The position numbers and the translations under genes are program-made. The notes beneath the pieces were generated by a model. The model was given only the letters and a program-made list of their open reading frames with translations. It was not told the DNA's origin and did no database searches. Of a DNA stretch of 64,000 nucleotides, positions 42,094 to 50,606 are shown in pieces (position 1 is the first letter of the stretch; every line of letters begins with the position of its first letter). This DNA comes from Streptomyces olivoverticillatus (lineage in GTDB: Bacteria; Actinomycetota; Actinomycetes; Streptomycetales; Streptomycetaceae): the NCBI RefSeq assembly GCF_014203555.1, contig NZ_JACHJH010000001.1:1040013-1104012 (forward strand). Direction: 5' to 3'.

Positions 42094-42372
42094 TACGTCG
42101 GTTCCTCCTCGGTCCCTGCGAGGACGTATGCCCGAATGCACAAAAGGACCCGGGGGCTACTCTGCCCGGATCCTCTCTGCCCAGCAGAATAACCCACGAG
42201 ACTTCCCGAGGTGCGGACGACTTTGCACGAGCTTGTGTTTCGTCGATCACTTCGAGTGGTCATCGCACCGCGCTCTTGACGGCCGGCGGCCACCCTGCGG
42301 CCACCTTCCGTCCGTAGGGACCAGTCTGCCGCCCCGGACGCCGGTCCGGGGCGGCAGAAGGGCACCGAATCG
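42094..42372. other. Promoter region of glnR and 3' region of the ABC operon
   Basis: About 280 bp without a supported gene beyond the glnR leader ORF. It should contain the glnR promoter (minus strand); no clear GlnR box (GTnAC-n6-GAAAC) was found. The ABC operon terminator lies at 42326-42357. Confidence 0.5.
42326..42357 (-). terminator. Terminator of the ABC exporter operon
   Basis: Perfect 14-bp stem CTGCCGCCCCGGAC (42326-42339) and GTCCGGGGCGGCAG (42344-42357) with loop GCCG, 15 bp after the ABC stop on the minus strand. No U-tract, as is common in Streptomyces. Confidence 0.7.
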
Positions 42373-44352
42373 CTACGCTTCGGCCACCGGCTGCGCGAAC
42401 TGGGCCGCGTACAAGCGGGCGTACGCCCCCTCCGCCGCCAGCAGCGACTCGTGCGTGCCCTGCTCCACGATCCGCCCCGACTCCATCACCAGGATCAGGT
42501 CCGCGTCCCGGATCGTGGAGAGGCGGTGGGCGATCACAAAGCTGGTCCGGCCCGTCCGCAGCTGCGCCATCGCGTGCTGGATCAGCACCTCCGTACGGGT
42601 GTCGACCGAGCTCGTCGCCTCGTCGAGGACCAGGATCTCGGGCTCGGCGAGGAACGCCCGGGCGATGGTGATCAGCTGCTTCTCGCCGACGCTGACGCCC
42701 GCGCCCTCGTCGTCGATCACCGTGTCGTAGCCCTCGGGCAGGGTCCGCACGAAGCGGTCGACGTGGGTGGCCTTCGCCGCCTCCACGATCTTGTCCATCG
42801 AGGTGCCCTCGGGGGCGCCGTAGGCGATGTTGTCCGCGATGGTGCCGCCGAAGAGCCAGGTGTCCTGGAGGACCATGCCGATGTGGGAGCGCAGCTCCTC
42901 CCGGGACATGGCGGCGATGTCCACGCCGTCCAGGGTGATCCGGCCGCCGTCGGTCTCGTAGAACCGCATCAGCAGGTTGACCAGCGTGGTCTTGCCGGCG
43001 CCGGTCGGGCCGACGATGGCCACGGTCTGGCCGGGCCGCACCGTCAGGGTCAGGTCCTCGATGAGGGGCTTGTCCGGCTCGTAGCGGAAGGCGACCTTCT
43101 CGAAGGAGACCTGGCCGCGCACCCGCTCGGGGCGCACCGCGTCCGCCGCGTCCGGCGACTGCTCCTCCGCGTCCAGCAGCTCGAAGACCCGCTCGGCCGA
43201 GGCGACGCCCGACTGGACCAGGTTCGCCATGGACGCCACCTGCGTCAACGGCTGGCTGAACTGGCGCGAGTACTGCACGAAGGCCTGTACGTCGCCGATG
43301 GAGAGCGAGCCGCTCGCCACCCGCAGGCCGCCCACCACGGCCACCAGGACGTAGTTGAGGTTGCCGATGAACATCATGGCGGGCTGGATGATGCCGGAGA
43401 TGAACTGGGCCTTGAAGCCCGCGGCGTACAGCTCGTCGTTCTCCTTGCGGAAGGTTTCGGCGGACTCCTTCTGACGGCCGAAGACCTTCACCAGCGCGTG
43501 CCCCGTGTACATCTCCTCGATGTGGGCGTTGAGCTTGCCGGTGGACTTCCACTGGGCGACGAACTGCGGCTGCGCCTTCTTGCCGACGCGGGTCGCGACG
43601 ATCACCGAGACGGGCACGGTCACCAGCGCCACCAGGGCCAGCAGCCAGGAGATCCAGAACATCATGGCCAGCACGCCGACGATCGTCAGCAGCGAGGTGA
43701 TGATCTGGCTCAGGGTCTGCTGCAGCGTCTGGGCGATGTTGTCGATGTCGTTGGTGGCGCGGGAGAGGACCTCGCCGCGCTGCTGCTTGTCGAAGTAGGA
43801 CAGCGGCAGCCGTCCCAGCTTCTCCTCGACCTGCTCGCGCAGCCGGAAGACGGACCGCTGGACGACCAGGGTGGCCAGCCGCGCCTGGACGAGGCCGAAG
43901 ACGGACGCGGCCACGTAGATCAGCAGCACCCACAGCAGCACGGTGCCGACGGCGTCGAAGTCGATGCCCTGCCCGGGGGTGAAGTCCATGCCGGAGAGCA
44001 CATCGGCGATCTTGCCCTTGCCCTGGTGCCGCAGCCCCTCAAGGGCCTGGGCCTTCGTCGTCCCGGCGGGCATCTGCCGGCCGATGAAGCCATTGAAGAT
44101 CAGGTCGGTGGCGTGGCCGAGGATCTTGGGGCCCACGGACATCAGCGCAACGCTGGATATGCCGAGTATCAGCGCCAGCGCGATGATCGCCCGCTCGGGG
44201 CGGAGCTGGGAGAGCAGTCTGCGGCCGGACGGGCCGAAGTTCATGGACTTCTCCATGGGCTGTCCGCCCATGAAACGCGCGGGGCCGACCGCCGGAGCCG
44301 GTCCCCTGCGCTGCGCGGCGCCCTGGCCGGCGGGCTTGTGCGGGGACGTCAC
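42373..44352 (-). CDS. ABC exporter half-transporter B (canonical Walker B)
   Basis: A 659-residue fused membrane-ATPase protein. A polar N-terminus (1-45), six membrane helices (about 50-360), and an ATPase with Walker A GPTGAGKTT, Q-loop GMVLQDTWLF, Walker B ILVLDEATSSVD with catalytic Glu, and H-loop VIAHRLST. The ABC signature is degenerate (GVSVGEKQL instead of LSGGQ). It overlaps its partner gene (GTGA) and forms with it a heterodimeric multidrug- or peptide-type exporter in which this subunit supplies the intact Walker B and the degenerate signature. GTG at 44352. Confidence 0.93.
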   Translation of the reverse strand: MTSPHKPAGQGAAQRRGPAPAVGPARFMGGQPMEKSMNFGPSGRRLLSQLRPERAIIALALILGISSVALMSVGPKILGHATDLIFNGFIGRQMPAGTTKAQALEGLRHQGKGKIADVLSGMDFTPGQGIDFDAVGTVLLWVLLIYVAASVFGLVQARLATLVVQRSVFRLREQVEEKLGRLPLSYFDKQQRGEVLSRATNDIDNIAQTLQQTLSQIITSLLTIVGVLAMMFWISWLLALVALVTVPVSVIVATRVGKKAQPQFVAQWKSTGKLNAHIEEMYTGHALVKVFGRQKESAETFRKENDELYAAGFKAQFISGIIQPAMMFIGNLNYVLVAVVGGLRVASGSLSIGDVQAFVQYSRQFSQPLTQVASMANLVQSGVASAERVFELLDAEEQSPDAADAVRPERVRGQVSFEKVAFRYEPDKPLIEDLTLTVRPGQTVAIVGPTGAGKTTLVNLLMRFYETDGGRITLDGVDIAAMSREELRSHIGMVLQDTWLFGGTIADNIAYGAPEGTSMDKIVEAAKATHVDRFVRTLPEGYDTVIDDEGAGVSVGEKQLITIARAFLAEPEILVLDEATSSVDTRTEVLIQHAMAQLRTGRTSFVIAHRLSTIRDADLILVMESGRIVEQGTHESLLAAEGAYARLYAAQFAQPVAEA

Positions 44353-46082
44353 GCCGCCTCCTCCTCGGTCAGCTGGGAGAGCACGATCTCCCGGTAGGTC
44401 TCGTTCGACGCCATCAGCTCGGTGTGGGTGCCGGTGCCGACGACGCGGCCCTCGTCGAGGACCACGATGCGGTCGGCGTCCCGGATGGTCGACACGCGCT
44501 GGGCGACGATGAGGACGGTGGCGTCCCCGGTCTCCCGGGCCAGCGCGGCCCGCAGCCGGGCGTCGGTGGCGTAGTCGAGCGCGGAGAAGGAGTCGTCGAA
44601 GAGGTAGATCTCGGGCTTGCGCACCAGGGCGCGGGCGATCGCCAGGCGCTGGCGCTGCCCGCCGGAGACATTGGAGCCGCCCTGCGCGATCGGCGCGTCG
44701 AGGCCCTGGTCCATCGCCTCGACGAAGTCCTTGGCCTGCGCGGTCTCCAGCGCCTGCCAGAGCTCCTCGTCGCTCGCGTCGGGGTGCCCGTAGCGAAGGT
44801 TCGAGGCGACGGTCCCGGAGAAGAGGTAGGGCTTCTGCGGTACGAGGCCCACCGCACGGGCCATCACCTCCGCGTCGAGCTCCCGGACGTCGACGCCGTC
44901 CACGAGCACCGTGCCCGCGGTGGCGTCGGACAGCCGGGGGATCAGGCCCAGCAGCGTGGACTTGCCGCTGCCGGTGGAGCCGATGACGGCCGTGACCTCG
45001 CCGGGGCGGGCCACCAGGGACACGTCCTTGAGCACCGGCTCCTCGGCGCCGGGGAAGCGGAACTCCACCGCGCGCAGCTCCAAGTGGCCCCGGCCGCGCA
45101 GCTCGGTGACGGGCGCGGCGGGCGGGACGACGCTGGATTCGGTGGCGAGCACCTCCTGGATGCGCTCGGCGCAGACCTCGGCGCGCGGCAGCATCATGAC
45201 CATGAACGTCGCCATCATGATCGACATGAAGATGTACATCAGGTAGCTCAGGAACGCGGTCATCGCGCCGATCTGCATGTGGCCGCCGTCGATGCGGTGT
45301 CCGCCGAACCAGACCACCGCCACGCTGGAGACGTTCACGATCAGCATGACCAGCGGGAACATCGTCGACATCAGCCGGCCGGTGCGCACGGCCACGTCGA
45401 AGAGCTCGGTGTTGGCCCCCTTGAACCGCTCGCGCTCGTGCCGGTCGCGCACGAAGGCGCGGATGACCCGGATGCCGGTGATCTGCTCGCGCAGCACGCG
45501 GTTGACGGTGTCGATGCGCTCCTGCATGCCGCGGAAGAGCGGGCGCAGACTCCGCACGATCAGGGACACCATGACCCCGAGCACCGGCACGATGACCAGC
45601 AGCAGGGCCGACAGCGGCACGTCCTTGTTGAGCGCCATCACGATGCCGCCGACGCACATGATGGGCGCCGCGACCATCATCGTGAAGGTCATCAGCGCCA
45701 GCATCTGCACTTGCTGGACGTCGTTGGTGGTGCGCGTGATCAGCGAGGGGGCGCCGAAGTGGCTCACCTCACGCGAGGAGAAGGACTGCACCCGGTCGAA
45801 GACCGCCGCACGCAGGTCTCGGCCGATCGCCATGGCCGTCCGGGCGCCGTAGTAGACGGCGCCGATCGCGCAGACGATCTGGGCGAGGGTGATGGCGATC
45901 ATCACGCCGCCGGTGCCCAGGATGTAACCGGTGTCGCCGTTGACGACGCCCTTGTCGATGATGTCCGCGTTGAGGGTGGGGAGATAGAGGGTGGCGAGCG
46001 TCTGAACGAGCTGAAGAAGCACGACCAGCCCGATCGCTCTGGAGTAGGGCCGCACATACGCCCGCAGAAGTCGTACCAACAC
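44349..46082 (-). CDS. ABC exporter half-transporter A (degenerate Walker B)
   Basis: A 577-residue membrane-ATPase half-transporter: six membrane helices (TM1 AIGLVVLLQLVQTLATLYLP), long intracellular loops, Walker A GSTGSGKST, Q-loop GLVPQKPYLFSG, canonical signature NVSGGQRQRLA, and a Walker B reading IYLFDDSFSALD, where the catalytic Glu is replaced by Asp. This is the known pattern of the degenerate subunit in TM287/288- or BmrCD-type heterodimers. The GTG start at 46082 lacks an SD; TTG 46079 is possible. Divergent from the MoaD-like gene. Substrate unknown. Confidence 0.93.
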   Translation of the reverse strand: MLVRLLRAYVRPYSRAIGLVVLLQLVQTLATLYLPTLNADIIDKGVVNGDTGYILGTGGVMIAITLAQIVCAIGAVYYGARTAMAIGRDLRAAVFDRVQSFSSREVSHFGAPSLITRTTNDVQQVQMLALMTFTMMVAAPIMCVGGIVMALNKDVPLSALLLVIVPVLGVMVSLIVRSLRPLFRGMQERIDTVNRVLREQITGIRVIRAFVRDRHERERFKGANTELFDVAVRTGRLMSTMFPLVMLIVNVSSVAVVWFGGHRIDGGHMQIGAMTAFLSYLMYIFMSIMMATFMVMMLPRAEVCAERIQEVLATESSVVPPAAPVTELRGRGHLELRAVEFRFPGAEEPVLKDVSLVARPGEVTAVIGSTGSGKSTLLGLIPRLSDATAGTVLVDGVDVRELDAEVMARAVGLVPQKPYLFSGTVASNLRYGHPDASDEELWQALETAQAKDFVEAMDQGLDAPIAQGGSNVSGGQRQRLAIARALVRKPEIYLFDDSFSALDYATDARLRAALARETGDATVLIVAQRVSTIRDADRIVVLDEGRVVGTGTHTELMASNETYREIVLSQLTEEEAA

Positions 46083-46196
46083 ACAGGCAGCCTATGCGAG
46101 CAGTGCCGCGACAGGCCCGTGGTTTAACGGCTGGGGGCCGCGGCCCGTCCCGCACCCGTCATCATGGGAGGCGGCAGAAGAAGGAAAGGGGTCGCC

Positions 46197-46514
46197 GTGG
46201 CGACGACACACACGGCCCGGACGGCGCCGCAGGACGGGCCGGAGCCGCAGGCTCCGCCGGCCGGCACCATCCGGTACTGGGCCGCGGCGAAGGCAGCCGC
46301 GGGCACGGCCGAGGAACCGTACGCTGCGCGGACGCTGGCGGACGCCCTGGCGGCGGCCCGGCAGCGGCACACCGGCGAGCCGGAGTTCGCGCGGGTGCTC
46401 TCGCGCAGCTCCTACCTCGTCGACGGCGACCCCGTCGGCACGCGCGACCACTCGACGGTCCAACTGGCCGAGGGCGGCACGGTCGAGGTGCTCCCGCCCT
46501 TCGCAGGAGGGTGA
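46197..46514 (+). CDS. MoaD/ThiS-family sulfur-carrier-like protein
   Basis: A 105-residue ubiquitin-fold protein with the essential C-terminal Gly-Gly (LPPFAGG). The core is TIRYWAAAKAAAGTAEEPYA ... LVDGDPV ... TVQLAEGGTVEVLPPF. In MoaD and ThiS the last Gly is thiocarboxylated by an E1-like enzyme. The N-terminal 28 residues are a non-conserved linker. GTG at 46197 has AAAGGGG upstream; ATG at 46164 is a less likely start. Neighbouring genes do not show molybdopterin or thiamine synthesis, so the pathway is open. Confidence 0.85.
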   Translation: MATTHTARTAPQDGPEPQAPPAGTIRYWAAAKAAAGTAEEPYAARTLADALAAARQRHTGEPEFARVLSRSSYLVDGDPVGTRDHSTVQLAEGGTVEVLPPFAGG

Positions 46515-46524
46515 CCCCGACACC

Positions 46525-47793
46525 ATGAGCGATCAGCACCACCGCAATCAGCAGCAGCACAACCCCTACGAGCCGTACGCGCCGTACGAACCGTATGGCG
46601 CGCCGGGGGAATACGCCCCCCACACGGATGGCCGGCAGCCCCCGGCACAGGCCTCGTACGACTACGGGTACGAGCCCTACCAGCCGCACGCGCCCCAGCA
46701 GCCGCAGACGCCCGCGGCCTGGCCGCAGCACGACTACCCGGCGGACCCGGACCCGCAGACCCAGACCTGGCAGACCCAGACCTGGGACACGCAGACCTGG
46801 CAGCAGCCGCAGGCCCCCTCGGCCGAGGCCCGGACCCCTCAGGCGGCGGCCGTCCCCCCGGTGGACTCTGCAGACTGGGACGCCGGCTGGCAGCAGAACA
46901 GCGGCCAGGGCGCGCCCTCCTGGGCGCAGCAGCCCCAGGAGGCGTACGAGCCGGTGGCCGCCCCGCTGCCGGTGGCGGTGTCCGAGGTGGTCTCCGCCCC
47001 GGAGCCGGTCGCGGCCGAGGTGCCCGCCGCGCAGCCGATGACGGCCGCCGAGAAGGCGAAGGCCGAAGGCCGGCCGCAGATCCTCTCGCCGGGCCTGCGC
47101 CCGGCGCTGGTGACGGCGGTGCTCGCGGTGCTGCTGGCGGTCGCCGCGCCCGTGGCGCGGCCCGTGCTGGCCGTGCCGGTGCTGCTGCTCCAGGCGGTGA
47201 CGGCGGCGGGCTGGTTCCGGCTGAACGGCATGTGGCCGGCCCGGCAGGGCATCGCGCTGGCGTTCCTCGGCGGCGTGGTCGCCGACGCGGGGCTGCTCGT
47301 CACGGACACGGCGAAGGCGCCGACCGTGCTGCTGGGCACGCTCGGGGTGTGGCTGCTGCTGGTCATCGTGCTGCAGCTGCGCAGCCACGCGTCGCCGGAC
47401 GAGCGGCTGTACGGGCTGACGTCGGCGACCGCCTCGACGGCCCTGACGGTCGTCGCGGCCGGGCATCTGGCCTCGGACTCGGACGCGGTCGTCGTCGGTG
47501 CGCTGTCGGTCGCGGCGGCCGCGCTCGCCCGCGCCCTGCCGCTGCCGTCGTTCGCCGCACCGATCGTCGCGCTGGCCGCGGCCGCCGGCGCGGGCGTCGC
47601 GGGCGGACAGCTGACCGGGCTCGGCCCGTCGGCGGCGCTGCTGGGCCTGGCGGCCGGTGTCTGCGCCCTGATCGGGCTGCGGGTGGCGAGCTATGACTAT
47701 CCGTCCCGTTTCGTCCACATGACGGCGGGTGTGGCGCTGCCGCTGACGCTGGCGGCTCCCGCCGTGTACGTGCTGGGCAGGGTGCTCGGCTGA
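46525..47793 (+). CDS. Membrane protein with Gln/Pro/Tyr-rich N-terminus
   Basis: A 422-residue protein. The N-terminal 170 residues are a disordered Q/P/Y/W-rich region with repeats such as YEPYAPYEPYG and QTWQTQTWDTQTWQQ; the C-terminal 240 residues hold about seven or eight short membrane segments (e.g. ALVTAVLAVLLAVAAPVARP, FLGGVVADAGLLVT, LLGTLGVWLLLVIVLQL). It is a typical conserved streptomycete membrane protein of unknown function. ATG at 46525 follows GGAGGG, 10 bp after the MoaD-like gene, with which it probably forms an operon. Confidence 0.75.
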   Translation: MSDQHHRNQQQHNPYEPYAPYEPYGAPGEYAPHTDGRQPPAQASYDYGYEPYQPHAPQQPQTPAAWPQHDYPADPDPQTQTWQTQTWDTQTWQQPQAPSAEARTPQAAAVPPVDSADWDAGWQQNSGQGAPSWAQQPQEAYEPVAAPLPVAVSEVVSAPEPVAAEVPAAQPMTAAEKAKAEGRPQILSPGLRPALVTAVLAVLLAVAAPVARPVLAVPVLLLQAVTAAGWFRLNGMWPARQGIALAFLGGVVADAGLLVTDTAKAPTVLLGTLGVWLLLVIVLQLRSHASPDERLYGLTSATASTALTVVAAGHLASDSDAVVVGALSVAAAALARALPLPSFAAPIVALAAAAGAGVAGGQLTGLGPSAALLGLAAGVCALIGLRVASYDYPSRFVHMTAGVALPLTLAAPAVYVLGRVLG

Positions 47794-47911
47794 CCTGATC
47801 GCAATCGGTACGGACCGGTTACCCGAGCGCCTCCCCGCTTCCGTGACCGGTCCGGTTAGGCTCGCTGGAAAATGCCGGGGGGCCTACCGAGACCTGGGGG
47901 ATCGAAAGCCG

Positions 47912-48616
47912 ATGCGAGGAATACGGATAACCCTGATCGTCGCCGTGGTGCTGGCGGGGCTGTTCGTGGCCGCCGACCGCGCGGCGGTCTACTTCGCGGA
48001 GAACAAGGCCGCGGAGAAGATCCGCGCCAGCCAGGGACTGGCCGGCACGCCCGACGTCTCGATCAAGGGCTTCCCGTTCCTGACCCAGATCGCCGACAAC
48101 CGCCTCGACGAGGTGGACATCAAGCTCGACGGCATCACCGCGGGCACCGGCGACCGCTCGGTCCACGTTTCGAGCTTCGACGCCCAGCTGCACGGCGTCC
48201 GCATCGACAGCAGCTTCTCCTCGGCGGTCGCCAACCGCGCCAGCGGCACCGCGCACCTCTCCTACGAGGACCTGAGCAAGGCTGCCGACCCGGGCATCAC
48301 GGTGGCCTACGGCGGCAAGGACAACTCCGCCGGCAACCGGGTCAAGGTGACCGGCAAGGTCCTGCTGATGGGCCAGCCCATCCAGCGCAGCGTGGTGTCG
48401 ACCGTGACCGTCGTGGGCGGCAACACCATCCGGGTGCACGCGGACGAGGTGCCCGCGCAGGGCATTCCGGGCCTGGAGCAGAAGGTCCGCGAGAAGACGG
48501 ACTTCGACCGGCAGATCAGCGGCCTGCCCAAGGGCATCAAGCTCGACAAGGTCGTGGCCAAGCCGGACGGCGTGGACATCACGCTGACCGGCTCGGACGT
48601 CAATCTGGCGGGCTGA
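47912..48616 (+). CDS. DUF2993 (LmeA-like) membrane-anchored protein, short paralogue
   Basis: A 234-residue protein: N-terminal membrane anchor or signal (about 4-22, IRITLIVAVVLAGLFVAADR), then the DUF2993 domain starting AEKIRASQGLAGTPDVSIKG with GFPFLTQI, as in mycobacterial LmeA (a phosphatidylinositide-binding mannan-elongation factor). Paralogue of the product of 35351-36574, lacking its long basic N-terminus. ATG at 47912; upstream TAGGCT may be a -10 element, giving a 50-nt leader. A hairpin follows the stop. Confidence 0.85.
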   Translation: MRGIRITLIVAVVLAGLFVAADRAAVYFAENKAAEKIRASQGLAGTPDVSIKGFPFLTQIADNRLDEVDIKLDGITAGTGDRSVHVSSFDAQLHGVRIDSSFSSAVANRASGTAHLSYEDLSKAADPGITVAYGGKDNSAGNRVKVTGKVLLMGQPIQRSVVSTVTVVGGNTIRVHADEVPAQGIPGLEQKVREKTDFDRQISGLPKGIKLDKVVAKPDGVDITLTGSDVNLAG

Positions 48617-48622
48617 GCGGCC

Positions 48623-48655
48623 GGACGGGCAGCCCGCCGGGCGGCGGGCCTGTCC
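48623..48655 (+). terminator. Terminator hairpin after the DUF2993 gene
   Basis: GCCCGCC-GGGC-GGCGGGC core (about 48632-48649) extended by GGAC/GTCC on the outside, directly after the stop. GC-rich, no clear U-tract. Confidence 0.6.
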
Positions 48656-48709
48656 GTTCTGCGAGACGGACGCGTCCGTAAAGGCGAAAATCCGCCGCGC
48701 TCCGGCCCC

Positions 48710-48753
48710 GCGAAGGGGTCGCGAAGGGGTCGCGAAGGGGTCGCGAAGAGGTC
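48710..48753. repeat. Four 11-bp tandem repeats
   Basis: GCGAAGGGGTC is repeated three times exactly (48710-48742), then once as GCGAAGAGGTC (48743-48753). It is in the noncoding space upstream of the sulfurtransferase leader. The 11-bp period matches one helical turn; it may be an operator array or a simple slippage array. Confidence 0.85.
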
Positions 48754-48821
48754 CGGGGCACCCTCGGGAGCACTCTCCATCCCACATCCCGGAATATCTC
48801 GTCTCACCATTCGACACATCG

Positions 48822-48859
48822 GTGACACGGCTCCCCCACCGTCCCTACGATCGGTCGCA
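48822..48859 (+). promoter_or_regulatory. Leaderless promoter of the sulfur leader peptide
   Basis: GTGACA (48822-48827), 18-bp spacer, TACGAT (48846-48851), then 7 bp to the A of the leader-peptide ATG (48859). This places transcription start on the start codon. Confidence 0.6.
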
Positions 48860-48939
48860 TGAAGCGACAGGCGGATCTGACAAAGCGGCGGGCAGTCGAC
48901 CTTTGCCGCGTTGCCGCCATGCTGTGTCGCCGTGTCTGA
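48859..48939 (+). CDS. Cysteine-containing leader peptide of the sulfurtransferase locus
   Basis: A 26-residue ORF beginning MKRQADLTKRRAVDLCRV and ending CRR-V, with Cys at residues 16 and 23. It has the VDLCRV core of the actinobacterial putative leader peptides found upstream of sulfur genes. The ATG coincides with the predicted transcript start, so it would be translated leaderless. 119 nt of GC-rich, hairpin-prone RNA separate its stop from the sulfurtransferase start. In mycobacteria, leaderless Cys-containing ORFs in front of the cysA2-type operon act as cysteine-responsive attenuators; the same control is inferred here. Confidence 0.75.
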   Translation: MKRQADLTKRRAVDLCRVAAMLCRRV

Positions 48940-49058
48940 CGGGGACGGCCCGTAACACAGCCCGTTCCCCTTCGGCCGCTCCGGCCGCCTCCCGCCCCAC
49001 CGCCGTGCGCTCCGCACGCGCCCGGCGCACATCCGCAACTGCCCCGGAGGAGAACAGC

Positions 49059-49901
49059 ATGAGCCGCAGTGACGTCCTGGTGGACGCCGACTGGGTGCAG
49101 GCCCGCATCGACGCAGGCGACCCCAAGACCATCATCGTCGAGGTCGACGAGGACACCTCGGCCTACGACAAGAACCACATCAAGACCGCCGTCCGCATCG
49201 ACTGGAAGTCCGACCTCCAGGACCCGGTCCGCCGCGACTTCGTCGACCAGGCGGGCTTCGAGAAGCTCCTGTCGGAGAAGGGCATCGCGGGCGACGACAC
49301 CGTCGTCCTCTACGGCGGCAACAACAACTGGTTCGCGGCGTACGCCTACTGGTACTTCAAGCTCTACGGCCACCAGGACGTGAAGCTCCTCGACGGCGGC
49401 CGCAAGAAGTGGGAGCTCGACTCCCGCGACCTGGTCGCCGAGGTGCCCAAGCGGGCCCGCACCGAGTACAGGGCCAAGCCGCAGGACACCTCGATCCGCG
49501 CCTTCCGCGACGACGTGCTGGCGGCGATCGACACCCTCAACCTGGTCGACGTCCGCTCCCCCGACGAGTTCAGCGGCAAGCTGCTCGCCCCGGCCCACCT
49601 CCCCCAGGAGCAGTCGCAGCGCCCCGGCCACGTGCCGAGCGCCCGCAACATCCCCTGGTCGAAGTCGGCCAACGACGACGGCACGTTCAAGTCCGACGAG
49701 GACCTCAAGGCCCTCTACGAGGGCGCCGGCGTGGACCTGTCGAAGGACACCATCGCCTACTGCCGGATCGGTGAGCGCTCGGCGCACACGTGGTTCGTGC
49801 TGCACGAGCTGCTGGGACAGCCGAACGTGCGCAACTACGACGGCTCGTGGACCGAGTACGGCTCCCTCGTGGGCGTGCCGATCGAGCTCGGCGCCAACTG
49901 A
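49059..49901 (+). CDS. Thiosulfate/3-mercaptopyruvate sulfurtransferase (rhodanese)
   Basis: A 280-residue two-domain rhodanese (SseA/CysA2 type). The inactive N-terminal domain includes WVQARIDAGDPKTIIVEVDE and AAYAYWYFKLYGHQDVKLLD; the active C-terminal domain has LVDVRSPDEFSGK and the catalytic loop AYCRIGERSAHTW with the persulfide-forming Cys. It transfers sulfane sulfur from thiosulfate or mercaptopyruvate to acceptors. ATG at 49059 follows GGAGGAG. It is downstream of the Cys leader peptide and upstream of a DUF1416 gene with 32 bp between, the conserved cysA2-sseC pair of actinobacteria. Confidence 0.95.
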   Translation: MSRSDVLVDADWVQARIDAGDPKTIIVEVDEDTSAYDKNHIKTAVRIDWKSDLQDPVRRDFVDQAGFEKLLSEKGIAGDDTVVLYGGNNNWFAAYAYWYFKLYGHQDVKLLDGGRKKWELDSRDLVAEVPKRARTEYRAKPQDTSIRAFRDDVLAAIDTLNLVDVRSPDEFSGKLLAPAHLPQEQSQRPGHVPSARNIPWSKSANDDGTFKSDEDLKALYEGAGVDLSKDTIAYCRIGERSAHTWFVLHELLGQPNVRNYDGSWTEYGSLVGVPIELGAN

Positions 49902-49933
49902 CCCACCGACCGCGACAGTTAAGGAACCCTCTC

Positions 49934-50221
49934 ATGTGTGGAGCAAAGGCCGGCGGGCCCGACGCGGCGACCGCCAAGCCCGGTGAGACGACCATCCAGG
50001 GCTCGGTGACCCGCGACGGCCAGCCCGTCACCGGCTACGTGCGGCTGCTGGACAGCACCGGCGAGTTCACCGCCGAGGTGCCCACGTCCGCCACCGGGCA
50101 GTTCCGCTTCTACGCGGCTGCGGGCACCTGGACGGTGCGCGCACTCGTCCCCGGCGCGAGCGCCGACCGCAAGGTCGTCGCCCAGCAGGGCGGACTGACG
50201 GACGTCGCCATCGCCGTCTGA
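49934..50221 (+). CDS. DUF1416 (SseC-like) protein
   Basis: A 95-residue beta-sandwich protein of the actinobacterial DUF1416/SseC family: starts MCGAKAGGPDA (conserved Cys2), then TTIQGSVTRDGQPVTGYVRL and FRFYAAAGTWTVRALVPG. Always paired with the sulfurtransferase; function unknown, presumed to serve sulfur transfer. ATG at 49934 follows AAGGAA. Co-transcribed with the rhodanese; a long stem-loop follows. Confidence 0.88.
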   Translation: MCGAKAGGPDAATAKPGETTIQGSVTRDGQPVTGYVRLLDSTGEFTAEVPTSATGQFRFYAAAGTWTVRALVPGASADRKVVAQQGGLTDVAIAV

Positions 50222-50248
50222 CGGCGGCGCAGTCCGGCACAGAACGGC

Positions 50249-50302
50249 CGAAGGGCCGCACCCCGGGGTTGGACGCCTTGTTGGTGGGGTTGCGGCCCTT
50301 CG
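50249..50302. terminator. Long stem-loop after DUF1416
   Basis: CGAAGGGCCGCA (50249-50260) pairs with TGCGGCCCTTCG (50291-50302), extended inward by CCCC/GGGG. It closes the sulfur operon and sits across the region where a long N-terminal reading of the next ORF would begin. Confidence 0.7.
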
Positions 50303-50334
50303 CGCTGCACGCCGCGCGGTCGTACCGTAAAGGT

Positions 50335-50586
50335 GTGTACGCACGGCGACGACACGTCTACTTCGCCATGATGGGCACCTGCATCGGCCTCTTCGTCCTG
50401 GCGTGGGCCGTGGTGCGGCTGTGGTCCGTCCCCGCGGCCGTCGGCATGTGCCTCTTCGCCATGGTCATCCCCCCGGTGGCGGCCATCGTCGCCAACCGCC
50501 GGGGCCCGGATGACCGCTGGTGGGACGACCCGTCCGGCGACCCGAAATCCGACGAGTGGTGGGACGAGCTCGACGGCAAGAAGTGA
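50335..50586 (+). CDS. DUF3099 membrane protein
   Basis: An 83-residue protein with two membrane segments (about 12-29 FAMMGTCIGLFVLAWAVV and 33-55 VPAAVGMCLFAMVIPPVAAI) and an acidic, Trp-rich tail (DRWWDDPSGDPKSDEWWDEL) typical of DUF3099. GTG at 50335 is chosen: it begins the basic VYARRRHVYF segment and lies 7 bp after a -10-like TACCGT (50323-50328), implying a leaderless transcript; an upstream ATG at 50269 would lie inside the preceding stem-loop. Confidence 0.75.
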   Translation: MYARRRHVYFAMMGTCIGLFVLAWAVVRLWSVPAAVGMCLFAMVIPPVAAIVANRRGPDDRWWDDPSGDPKSDEWWDELDGKK

Positions 50587-50606
50587 CCGCTCGCGCGCTC
50601 GCGCGG

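Noticed and set aside
48710-48753. CRISPR array
   Set aside because: Units are 11 bp, directly contiguous without spacers, and no cas genes are present.
50269-50334. N-terminal extension of the DUF3099 protein from ATG 50269
   Set aside because: The ATG is inside a long stem-loop and upstream of a -10-like element that suits the GTG at 50335.
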